The notes under the pieces are model-generated. The model was not told where the DNA came from and did no database searches. It saw nothing but the letters and a program-made list of their open reading frames with translations. From Pseudomonas sp. MH9.2 (lineage in GTDB: Bacteria > Pseudomonadota > Gammaproteobacteria > Pseudomonadales > Pseudomonadaceae), in contig NZ_CP133784.1 of NCBI RefSeq assembly GCF_034353875.1, forward strand, positions 1,984,001 through 2,048,000: DNA of 64,000 nt, written 5' to 3'. Below are positions 8,854-16,542 of the stretch, piece by piece. The translations under genes and the position numbers were made by a program. How positions within the stretch are numbered: the stretch's first letter is position 1; each line of letters opens with the position of its first letter.

Positions 8854-10998
8854 TCAGGAAATTTCGCGGCGGAACGGCGGCAGCGCGTTGAGGATCGCTT
8901 TGCCGTAACGCTGGGTGACGACGCGTCGATCAAGCAACGTGATGGTGCCGCGGTCTTCTTCAGTCCGCAGCAAACGTCCACAGGCCTGGACCAGACGCAA
9001 CGACGCGTCAGGCACGGCGATTTCCATGAACGGATTGCCGCCACGGGCTTCGATCCACTCCGCCAACGCCGCTTCCACCGGATCATCGGGGACCGCGAAC
9101 GGGATTTTGGCGATGACCACGTGTTCGCAGTAGGCACCGGGCAAATCCACCCCTTCGGCAAAACTGGCCAGGCCAAACAGCACGCTGGACTCGCCACTGT
9201 CGACCCGTGCTTTGTGCTTGTTCAGGGTTTCCTGCTTGGACAGATTGCCCTGAATGAAAACCTGCTTACGCCAGTCGCGCTCAAGGCCGTCGAAGACTTC
9301 CTGCATCTGTTTGCGCGAGGAGAACAGCACCAGCGTGCCACGGGAGCCTTCTACCAGTTTCGGCAGTTCGCGGATGATAGCAGCGGTGTGCGCCACGGCA
9401 TCACGAGGGTCTGCCTTGAGGTCCGGCACGCGCAACACACCCGCATCGGCGTGATGGAACGGGCTTGGCACCACGGCGGTCACCGCGCCTTTGGGCAGAC
9501 CTGCACGCATGCGAAAACGATCGAACTTACCCAGTGCGGTCAAAGTCGCCGAGGTCACCAGTGCACCATAGGCAACGTTCCACAGGTTACGCCGGAGCAT
9601 TTCCGCCGCCAGAATCGGGCTGGCGTTGACTTCGATATCGAACAACGAGCCGCTGTCGGCCAGGGTCAACCAGCGCGCCATGGGCGGGCTGTCTTCTGGA
9701 TCTTCAGCCGTAAAGGCCGTCCACAACTCCCAGTTGCCATGGGCGCGGGCCAGCAAGCTGCCGAACAGCGGGTACCACTCTTCAGCCTGATGGCTGGCAA
9801 TGCCGATGTTGACCTCGCCATCCATGCCTTCCTTGAGCAGCTCGGTCAGGCGCGTAAACAGGTCATCCAGGCGGGAAAAACCCTTCTTCAACTCGATGCC
9901 CATGTCGCGCATGTGCTCGGGCACCACGCCACCGATGAAGCGGTGACGTGGGCGCTCGCGGCCTTCCATGTCTTCACCGGCCTTGAAATCGGCTAACTGC
10001 TCACAGGCCGCGAACATGAACTGTTGCTGGGTCTTGATCTCACGGGCCAGTTCCGGCACCTGCTCGATAAACTTGCCTAGGTCGCCCGGTAAAGGGTGCT
10101 GGGCCAGCAGTTTAGCGAGGTTCTTGGCGGTCTGCTCCAGCCAGTCCGACGTCGAGCGCAGGCGCGTGTAGTGGGCAAAGTGGCCGATGGCTTTATCCGG
10201 CAGGTGATGGCCTTCGTCGAACACATACAAGGTCTCACGCGGGTCGGGCAACACCGCGCCCCCGCCCAACGCCAGGTCTGCCAGCACCATGTCGTGGTTG
10301 GTGACAATGACGTCGACTTTACTCATGCCCTCGCGCGCCTTATAAAAAGCACATTGGCCGAAGTTCGGGCAATGGCGATTGGTGCACTGGCTGTGGTCGG
10401 TGGTCAGGCGCGCCCAGTCCTGGTCTTCCAGTGCTTGCGGCCAGCTGTCACGGTCGCCGTCCCATTTATTGCCGGCGAGCTTTTCGATCATGCTGGTAAA
10501 CAGCTTCTGGCTGGCCTCATCGACTTCGATCTTGAAGCCTTCTTCTTCGAAAAGCTGAGCAGTGGCGTTGGTTGCATCACCTTCCTGCAACAGCATGTCG
10601 AGCTTGGACAGACACATATAGCGGCCGCGCCCCTTGGCCAGGGCAAAGCTGAAGTTCAATCCACTGTTGCACATCAGGTCAGGCAAGTCTTTGTAGACGA
10701 TCTGTTCCTGCAGAGCGACGGTCGCCGTGGCGATCACCAGGCGCTTGCCCGCCGCCTTGGCAGTCGGAATGGCCGCAATGGCATACGCCACAGTCTTGCC
10801 GGTGCCGGTGCCCGCCTCGACGGCGACCACTGCCGGGTCGCCCGAACGCCGGCCTTCTTCGTCAGTGTCGATGTCGCCCAGCACTTTGGCGATCTCGGCG
10901 ATCATCAAACGCTGGCCATAGCGCGGCTTGAGGCTCTTGGCTTCGAGGAAACGCGAATAGGCGCCCTGGATCTGGGATTTGAGTTCGTTACTGATCAT
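8854..10998 (-). CDS. dinG: ATP-dependent DNA helicase DinG
   Basis: DinG is a 5'-3' superfamily 2 helicase of the XPD group with an iron-sulfur cluster; it unwinds R-loops and D-loops and helps at replication-transcription conflicts. The 714-residue protein has Walker A AGTGTGKT at about residue 62 and the ATVALQEQ motif Ia. Cluster cysteines are spread over the RGRYMC and CTNRHCPNFGQC segments, and the DEAH-type box reads DEGHHL. Motif VI near the end reads QACGRLLR. The length matches the family. It is transcribed alone. Confidence 0.95.
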   Translation of the reverse strand: MISNELKSQIQGAYSRFLEAKSLKPRYGQRLMIAEIAKVLGDIDTDEEGRRSGDPAVVAVEAGTGTGKTVAYAIAAIPTAKAAGKRLVIATATVALQEQIVYKDLPDLMCNSGLNFSFALAKGRGRYMCLSKLDMLLQEGDATNATAQLFEEEGFKIEVDEASQKLFTSMIEKLAGNKWDGDRDSWPQALEDQDWARLTTDHSQCTNRHCPNFGQCAFYKAREGMSKVDVIVTNHDMVLADLALGGGAVLPDPRETLYVFDEGHHLPDKAIGHFAHYTRLRSTSDWLEQTAKNLAKLLAQHPLPGDLGKFIEQVPELAREIKTQQQFMFAACEQLADFKAGEDMEGRERPRHRFIGGVVPEHMRDMGIELKKGFSRLDDLFTRLTELLKEGMDGEVNIGIASHQAEEWYPLFGSLLARAHGNWELWTAFTAEDPEDSPPMARWLTLADSGSLFDIEVNASPILAAEMLRRNLWNVAYGALVTSATLTALGKFDRFRMRAGLPKGAVTAVVPSPFHHADAGVLRVPDLKADPRDAVAHTAAIIRELPKLVEGSRGTLVLFSSRKQMQEVFDGLERDWRKQVFIQGNLSKQETLNKHKARVDSGESSVLFGLASFAEGVDLPGAYCEHVVIAKIPFAVPDDPVEAALAEWIEARGGNPFMEIAVPDASLRLVQACGRLLRTEEDRGTITLLDRRVVTQRYGKAILNALPPFRREIS

Positions 10999-11109
10999 TG
11001 GCTTAGGGCGCTACGAATGCTGAATGAAGGTGCTGGATAAATTTTCAGTGTTTCTGAGAGGCCGCTATCATACCGTGCTAATTCCTCTCGCGCAGAATGG
11101 AGTACCCGA

Positions 11110-11574
11110 ATGACCGCTTTCGCCCTTGTCTACACGTTGCACGTGCTGGCCGCCCTGATCTGGGTCGGCGGCATGTTCTTCGCCTGGATGGTCTTGCGCC
11201 CGGCAGCCGGTGTCGCCCTGGAAGGTCCTGCGCGCCTGAAATTGTGGGTCCAGGTGTTTCCGCGGTTCTTTCTTTGGGTCTGGGTGGCGGTGCTGGTATT
11301 ACCCATCACAGGCGTAGGCATGATCCATCTGCAGTTCGCCGGTTTTGAACTGGCGCCGCGTTACGTGCAGGTGATGATGGGCTTGTACGTGGTGATGGTA
11401 GCGCTGTTTATTCGCATCCAGGCACTGCAATTGCCTGAACTGCGCCGTGCGGTGGTTGCCGAACAATGGCCTGAGGGCGCTGCTGTATTGGCCCGTATTC
11501 GCCGCTTGGTTGGGATCAATCTGATTGTGGGGCTGGTGCTGGTGGCCGTGGCCGCGACTCGATTTGGGTTTTAA
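11110..11574 (+). CDS. CopD-family integral membrane protein
   Basis: The 154-residue protein has four predicted transmembrane helices and a conserved histidine in the first (LHVLAALIWVGGMFFAW), the pattern of the short CopD/YkkA-like membrane proteins, some of which bind haem or copper. A GGAG precedes the ATG. It is divergent from dinG and followed by a repeat hairpin. Copper transport is not shown; the family name is structural only. Confidence 0.82.
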   Translation: MTAFALVYTLHVLAALIWVGGMFFAWMVLRPAAGVALEGPARLKLWVQVFPRFFLWVWVAVLVLPITGVGMIHLQFAGFELAPRYVQVMMGLYVVMVALFIRIQALQLPELRRAVVAEQWPEGAAVLARIRRLVGINLIVGLVLVAVAATRFGF

Positions 11575-11575
11575 T

Positions 11576-11610
11576 GGTTGAAGCGGTGTGTCAGGCACAC
11601 CGCTTCAACC
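11576..11610. repeat. REP-associated hairpin, copy A
   Basis: This is a perfect inverted repeat with a 15-base stem (GGTTGAAGCGGTGTG) and the loop TCAGG, placed right after the CopD-like stop. Related hairpins with a CAGGCAC core occur at 19012, 43164 and near 53720. The sequence just downstream (11612-11625, CTCGCAAGCCC) looks like a decayed REP. It may also end the transcript, though it has no T-run. Confidence 0.8.
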
Positions 11611-11641
11611 CACTCGCAAGCCCATTAAGGCGTGTATTCGC

Positions 11642-12400
11642 TTACAACCGCTGCAAGGTCATCGCACCATTAGGGCCTGCCGCACCAGGCTGGCCCGGTT
11701 GACCTGGCTTACCGGATTTGCCGCCGTCAGCACGGTAGACCACGCAGCCCTTGGAGGCTCCGCCCTTGCCAGCACGCCCCCCCTCACCCGCCAGACCACC
11801 CGCACCGCCGTTGACCTGTACTTTCACACGCTCTGCCGGAAAGCTTTGCGGCAGCTCGACACGGACTTGCGCACCCGCAGCACCATCATGACCGTTGCCA
11901 CCGTTGTCGCCATCGTACCCGCGACCCGCCTGGCCCCAGGTGCAACCCGGAGCCTGACCATTCGCGCCGTCGAGGCCGACAAAACCAGGCGCGCCCGAAC
12001 CACCACGGGCATCGACCGATAACGCTTCTGCCGTCAGATTTTCCAGACGCAAGGTCAGGTTACGGCCCGGCAATGCGGGTTTGAGAAACGTGCCGGGAGC
12101 GCCACGGGCAGTGATTTCGCTACCTGACGCCAACTGACCACGGCCTACCACCAGATTGAAGCTCTGCTCGCTGGGCACAATCGCAATCCGCGCCTCGTGG
12201 CCCAGTATCAATTCACCGACCTTTACTTCAGCCAGGCTGGAGGGAATCAGCAAGGTGCCGTAATCGGCGACTTCCAGACGTTCCAGTTGCAAGACCCTGG
12301 TTTTACCGGGCAGACGCATCAGCGAATGCGACTCGACCGTCACCACTTGGGCGATAGCCATTGGGCTGCACAATAAGGCCAACAGGCAAAGATTACGCAT
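11642..12400 (-). CDS. secreted collagen-like glycine-repeat protein
   Basis: This 252-residue protein has a signal peptide (residues 1-17, cleaved after AIA) and a beta-rich region to about residue 130. Three blocks of Gly-X-Y collagen-like repeats follow, including GLDGANGQAPG, GYDGDNGGNGHDG and the C-terminal GKPGQPGQPGAAGPNG. Two cysteines sit among the repeats. The start is behind GGAGG. It overlaps the upstream DUF1145 gene by eight bases, so the two are probably co-transcribed. An extracellular or envelope structural role is likely but unproven. Confidence 0.78.
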   Translation of the reverse strand: MRNLCLLALLCSPMAIAQVVTVESHSLMRLPGKTRVLQLERLEVADYGTLLIPSSLAEVKVGELILGHEARIAIVPSEQSFNLVVGRGQLASGSEITARGAPGTFLKPALPGRNLTLRLENLTAEALSVDARGGSGAPGFVGLDGANGQAPGCTWGQAGRGYDGDNGGNGHDGAAGAQVRVELPQSFPAERVKVQVNGGAGGLAGEGGRAGKGGASKGCVVYRADGGKSGKPGQPGQPGAAGPNGAMTLQRL

Positions 12401-12668
12401 GAGCAACCTCCGCCGATGGGCGGGAAATGGATTGGATGTGAAAGATACCGAACATAAGAACCAGCAGGCGATCACGCCATGGATGGACGCGCCGGCGCAG
12501 GTTGCTATTGAATAGCATCAGTTCAAGCAGGTGGGTCAACAATGCCAGGCTGCCAGCCAGACGGAGCAACACATCGAAAGGACTTGGCAGCGCAGTGGCC
12601 ATATTGACCAGCACCATCAGCCAGAATCCCAGTGTCATCGCCTTCCCCAACCCCCAAAACAACTTCAT
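12393..12668 (-). CDS. DUF1145-like small membrane protein
   Basis: This 91-residue protein has hydrophobic helices at about residues 7-27, 34-53 and 64-80 and a basic loop NSNLRRRVHPWR. The N-terminus MKLFWGLGKAMTLGFW matches the DUF1145 family known from pseudomonads. It overlaps the collagen-like gene downstream. An AGGGG lies ahead of the start. Function is unknown. Confidence 0.75.
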   Translation of the reverse strand: MKLFWGLGKAMTLGFWLMVLVNMATALPSPFDVLLRLAGSLALLTHLLELMLFNSNLRRRVHPWRDRLLVLMFGIFHIQSISRPSAEVAHA

Positions 12669-13068
12669 ACATGCCCCTGGCAGTTATTCTTTCGCGCACA
12701 GTAACGGCTTCTGCGCGAGATTTGCCAGCGTGCATTTAAAAATGTTCGAGCGCCCCGATTAGAGGTGCTGTCTGCACCGCGAAAATGCCGGGCGACACAC
12801 ACGCATCGACCCGCACGTCTCTTAGCCGTGCCTAGGCACTTGTCGCAACCGTCCGGGACATTATCATCGCCGCCGATCAACACACCATAGCCCGTGAAAG
12901 TGGCGTTTTGAGTCGCCCCTGATCACACACCAGTTACGCCACCAACTGCAGCAGACACAGACCAGTCGGTTTTTTTTGCAAACCTGCACGTCCTGCAGAC
13001 GTGCTACGCATAGGACTAGGCCATCTCGCTACAGCAGGCTAGTCTTGCAACTCAATTGAGGATTTTCG
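12669..13068. other. 400-base intergenic region between divergent genes
   Basis: This region separates the DUF1145 gene (minus) from the DUF6231-like gene (plus). It presumably carries both promoters, but no clear -35/-10 pair or operator stands out. A short stem, GCACGTC-CTGCA-GACGTGC, lies near 12986-13004. No coding frame here has a convincing start or composition. Confidence 0.5.
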
Positions 13069-13566
13069 ATGACTGAAGGCTTTTCTATACGCACGCCCCA
13101 ACAGGCGCTGGCCGCATTACTTGATCGTTACGCCCCCAAGCGTTTGTTGTTGATCGGTGCTGGAAGTTTTCCCGCACTTGAGGCATTTCAGGCTGCTCAC
13201 CCGGAAACCGAACTGGCCCATGCCGCCCCCGGCGCCTTGCCAGCCGAGCTGGCGGCGCAACGTTTCGATCTGGCACTGGTGGTCGATTGCCTGGAGCATT
13301 TGCCTAAACGCATCGGCCTGGAACTACTGGGCGGGATCCGCAACCTTAACGCCAGCCGTATTGCCGTGCTGGCAGATCTGCCCGCGTGCGGCTGGCAGGA
13401 CACCGACTTTTATTCACTGGCACTGCAAGCCAGTGAACGCTTTGCCCGTGACGAGCAGATCCTGACCTTGTTCACTTACGACCTGCGTGAATACAAACAA
13501 GTCCCCGACTGGCTGAATGCTAAGTTCTGGGCCAACCCAGAGAACTTCGGCAAATACTGGTGGTAA
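13069..13566 (+). CDS. DUF6231-like conserved protein
   Basis: This is a 165-residue soluble protein. The N-terminal half has a Rossmann-like strand-loop (KRLLLIGAGSFPAL) and a DLALVVDCLEHL segment reminiscent of SAM-dependent methyltransferases, but a full SAM-binding set is not evident. It sits three bases ahead of the YchJ-like gene and probably shares its mRNA. The family name is from memory of Pseudomonas proteins with this N-terminus. Function is unknown. Confidence 0.75.
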   Translation: MTEGFSIRTPQQALAALLDRYAPKRLLLIGAGSFPALEAFQAAHPETELAHAAPGALPAELAAQRFDLALVVDCLEHLPKRIGLELLGGIRNLNASRIAVLADLPACGWQDTDFYSLALQASERFARDEQILTLFTYDLREYKQVPDWLNAKFWANPENFGKYWW

Positions 13567-13569
13567 ATC

Positions 13570-14043
13570 ATGAGTAGCTCGATCTGCCCGTGTGGCAGCG
13601 GCAATTTACTGGACGCCTGCTGCGGGCATTATCACGCGGGCCTCCCGGCCCCGAGCGCGGAAGCCCTGATGCGCTCGCGCTACAGCGCCTATGTACTGGG
13701 CTTGATCGACTATCTGCTGGACACCACATTGCCTGCGCAGAAGGCAGGTCTGGATCGTCAATCGATCAGTGACTGGAGCGCACAAAGCACCTGGCTGGGC
13801 CTGAACGTCGAGCACGTGGAAGTGTTCGGCGGTAAACCCGAGCATGCGCTTGTAACCTTTGTTGCTCGCTGGCATGACGGCAGTGGCGAACACAGCCATC
13901 GTGAGCGCTCGGCGTTCGTGCAGAATGAGGGTCGCTGGTATTTCATCGATCCCACTGTGCAGCTCAAGGCGGGACGCAACGATGCTTGCCCCTGTGGCAG
14001 CGGGCAAAAATTCAAGAAGTGTTGCGCCGGTTATCTGGGCTGA
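13570..14043 (+). CDS. YchJ-family protein with two SEC-C zinc motifs
   Basis: This is a 157-residue protein with SEC-C type cysteine motifs at both ends: CPCGSG...CCGHY near residue 6 and [13 protein letters not shown] near residue 140. The central part matches the YchJ/UPF0225 fold ([12 protein letters not shown], later VTFVARW). SEC-C motifs bind zinc and are best known from the SecA C-terminus; the role of YchJ is unknown. It is probably translated from the same mRNA as the gene before it. Confidence 0.88.
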   Translation: MSSSICPCGSGNLLDACCGHYHAGLPAPSAEALMRSRYSAYVLGLIDYLLDTTLPAQKAGLDRQSISDWSAQSTWLGLNVEHVEVFGGKPEHALVTFVARWHDGSGEHSHRERSAFVQNEGRWYFIDPTVQLKAGRNDACPCGSGQKFKKCCAGYLG

Positions 14044-14050
14044 ATCAGGT

Positions 14051-14587
14051 TCAGCTCAACTTAAGGTGCGATGTGTCTGGCGCAGGTCCTGGCTTGGGCC
14101 TCTCAAGCTGGCCCATGTCACTGCCCACCGGCGCCAGGCTGATTTGTGATAAATCCAGACGCGGCACTGGCGCCTCGGCTTTCGGGTCTTGCATATCGCT
14201 ACCCACCTCGGCAATCGAGAAATCAGGGGCATCTACCGCCGAAAAAGCCGCCATGTAAGCGTCTCTTGGGGCCACTTGTGATCGGTGACTGGGTTGAGCC
14301 GGGCGGTTAAAGCCAGGCGCATCGGGCGGCGGCGCCAGCTCCACTTCCTCCATATCGACCTGCATGTCCACCTTTTCGGCCAGTGCCCCGGCGCGTTCAA
14401 GGATCGAACGATATTTCTCTGCCGCAGCCTCATCGAGATTGTTCTTGAGCACCAGACGCCGTCCGGAAAACAGCAGCTCGATGCGCTGGGCATCCGCCTG
14501 AAACAACTTCGCCAGATTCGCCTCGACCCGCTCGCGCTGGGCGCCGGGGACCAATTGGCCCGTAAAGACAATTTCGTAAAGGTTCAT
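14051..14587 (-). CDS. conserved hypothetical protein
   Basis: This is a 178-residue protein. Residues 1-75 form a compact domain starting MNLYEIVFTGQLVPG and including the strand RRLVLKNNLDEAAAEKY. It is a ferredoxin-like fold by eye, similar to small domains that sense or tether at the envelope. Residues 80-178 are acidic, Pro-rich and probably disordered. There is no signal peptide and no transmembrane helix. It converges with the ychJ-like gene with a gap of seven bases. I do not recognise a function. Confidence 0.72.
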   Translation of the reverse strand: MNLYEIVFTGQLVPGAQRERVEANLAKLFQADAQRIELLFSGRRLVLKNNLDEAAAEKYRSILERAGALAEKVDMQVDMEEVELAPPPDAPGFNRPAQPSHRSQVAPRDAYMAAFSAVDAPDFSIAEVGSDMQDPKAEAPVPRLDLSQISLAPVGSDMGQLERPKPGPAPDTSHLKLS

Positions 14588-14656
14588 TGGCCATACTCCT
14601 ACTGCACATGCCCCGAGTATGGCGCAAGCCCACGCTAACAGGTCAAGAGGAAGTGC

Positions 14657-15616
14657 TCAGAGCCCTGCTGGCTTGGGGAGATCCATATGGTCGAGGTCTG
14701 GCTTGCTCCAGGGATCGACATGCGTCATCAGGTTTAATACTCGATGACGCTGCATCACATTCTGACGCGCCTCAACTGCAATCTCATGCCCCTCTTCAAC
14801 GGTAATCGAAGCGTCCACTTCTATATGCGCGTCAACAATAATCATGTCGCCCATTTTACGCGTGCGGATATCGTGAACACCCTTGATACCGGGCGTTTCA
14901 ATAAGCGTATTGCGAATCATGGCGACTTCTTTCTCGTCCGCGGCACGGTCCATCAGGTCATGCAAGGCATCCCAACTAAACGACCACCCCATCTTGGAAA
15001 CCATGCACCCGACAATCAGCGCAGCGATTGGATCAAGGATCGGATAACCCGCAAGGTTACCGACAATGCCGATCCCCACTACCAGCGATGAGGCGGCGTC
15101 TGAACGTGCGTGCCAGGCGTTCGCAACCAACATGCTTGACTTGACCTTCTTGGCAACAGCCAGCATGAAACGAAACAGCAACTCTTTAGCGACAAGCGCT
15201 CCGCCAGCGACCCATAAAGCAATGACATGCACGGTCTGCACGGTCTCGGGTGCTTCGAGCTTGCCGACGGCCGACCAAATCATGCCAACACCGACGGCCA
15301 GCAACAGTAAACCCAGCACCATTGATGCGGCGGTTTCAAAACGCAAATGCCCATAAGGATGGTCTTCATCCGCGTCCTTCTTACTGTTGTGGCTGGCGAA
15401 CAGCACAACGAAGTCTGCCACCAGATCCGACAGTGAGTGAATACCATCGGCGACCAGGCCTTGAGACTTTGACAGTATCCCCACCGCAATCTGAGTGAAC
15501 GTCAGAACGAGGTTTACGCCAACACTTACCCATGTGCAGCGAGAGGCAGCCGCTGCCCGCTCAGCAGGGCTATGAAGCTCGTCCTCTGGATCGTCAGCGA
15601 ACTCTGGATGACTCAT
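14657..15616 (-). CDS. cation diffusion facilitator transporter
   Basis: CDF transporters export divalent metals such as Zn, Fe, Co or Mn in exchange for protons. This 319-residue protein has about six transmembrane helices. The metal site motif HSLSD lies in helix II (GIHSLSDLVADF) and the paired HARSD in helix V, followed by a cytoplasmic dimerisation domain (about residues 215-300) with the HVDP motif. The start at 15616 follows AGGAG; the frame stays open further upstream but without a Shine-Dalgarno sequence. The metal is not predictable from the sequence. Confidence 0.9.
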   Translation of the reverse strand: MSHPEFADDPEDELHSPAERAAAASRCTWVSVGVNLVLTFTQIAVGILSKSQGLVADGIHSLSDLVADFVVLFASHNSKKDADEDHPYGHLRFETAASMVLGLLLLAVGVGMIWSAVGKLEAPETVQTVHVIALWVAGGALVAKELLFRFMLAVAKKVKSSMLVANAWHARSDAASSLVVGIGIVGNLAGYPILDPIAALIVGCMVSKMGWSFSWDALHDLMDRAADEKEVAMIRNTLIETPGIKGVHDIRTRKMGDMIIVDAHIEVDASITVEEGHEIAVEARQNVMQRHRVLNLMTHVDPWSKPDLDHMDLPKPAGL

Positions 15617-16103
15617 GTATAGCTTCTCCTGTGTCTGTAGAGGAAGGTGTGCTGCCCATAGTGAGTTCAGTGTGAATTCAGGAGCATCCCATGCGGATAT
15701 AACACGCACTGAACGGCAACCTAAATGAACACAGCATTCAACACCCGGGCAGACCATTAAATAGGCGTTTAACAGGGCGTACATGCGAACGATTCAAAGT
15801 ATGCAAACATTCTTATTTAGCAGGCCGCTATTTTAGATGACGGGCTTCTATTGAGACAAGCGCATTACTTCATATAAAGCTTAAGGTTTCCTGAACATAC
15901 GTTAATTTTATATTCATAAGGGGACCTGTAATACAGGTACTGTTTATTAAGTGTCCGCTCCAGCAGGCGGCTCTTTTTACTTCAGCGGCTGAGTCTCTTT
16001 AACGACCGCCTGACCCGACAAGGATGGCCGCCCTCCGGGAAAATATGACGCTACGTGGAAATTGGGCGATAATTCCTGCCGAATTTATTCTGGAGTGACC
16101 TCG
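15617..16103. other. 487-base non-coding region with a 15-base palindrome
   Basis: This gap separates the divergent CDF transporter and the His-rich SEC-C gene. It is AT-rich in the middle and carries the perfect palindrome ACCTGTA-A-TACAGGT at 15924-15938, a plausible operator. A weak hairpin CCGC-N8-GCGG followed by CTCTTTTT lies near 15954-15978. No convincing gene is seen. Confidence 0.55.
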
Positions 16104-16313
16104 ATGAACCAAGAAACCCACGTTCATGGCCCCGACTGCAACCACGACCACGACCATGATCACCACCACGACCACCAGCACGCACACGTCCATGGTCCAG
16201 ACTGCGGCCACGCGCCCCAGGAACCAGTGCGCAATACCTTGAAGGATGTTGGCCGCAACGACCCATGCCCTTGCGGCAGCGAGAAAAAATTCAAGAAATG
16301 CCACGGCGCTTAA
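16104..16313 (+). CDS. His-rich SEC-C zinc-motif protein
   Basis: This 69-residue protein has an N-terminal His/Asp-rich stretch flanked by two copies of HVHGPDC (residues about 6 and 29). The C-terminal SEC-C motif reads [14 protein letters not shown]. Both halves look metal-binding: the first resembles metal-storage or metallochaperone tails, the second a zinc knuckle. The ATG follows TGGAG at a normal distance. It stands opposite a CDF metal transporter, which suggests, but does not prove, a link to zinc or nickel handling. Confidence 0.85.
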   Translation: MNQETHVHGPDCNHDHDHDHHHDHQHAHVHGPDCGHAPQEPVRNTLKDVGRNDPCPCGSEKKFKKCHGA

Positions 16314-16542
16314 TGTAACCGCCGCATCGCCAACCGCGCTGCGAGCCAACGCGTGCATGCGTTGGTCGATAAGGTCAATCCGCCGAAGCCTTGAATGCCC
16401 GGCGCCTGAAAGGGCGCCTTCGCAGGCAACGTAGTCCACATCCCTGGATAAATCCGCACATTAGCCGCGATGGCTGCTTGCGTGGCGCGTGCCGGCTCAC
16501 TAACGTAGCGCCTTTCCACGCCACCCCCGCAGGAGCTTTGCC

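Noticed and set aside
8743..9996. 417-codon plus-strand frame opposite dinG
   Set aside because: It lies wholly within and across the start region of well-supported minus-strand genes, and its composition (many Gln, His, Arg) is typical of antisense frames.
15924..15938. LexA box reading of the CTGTAATACAG palindrome
   Set aside because: LexA sites need eight bases between CTGT and ACAG; here there are three.
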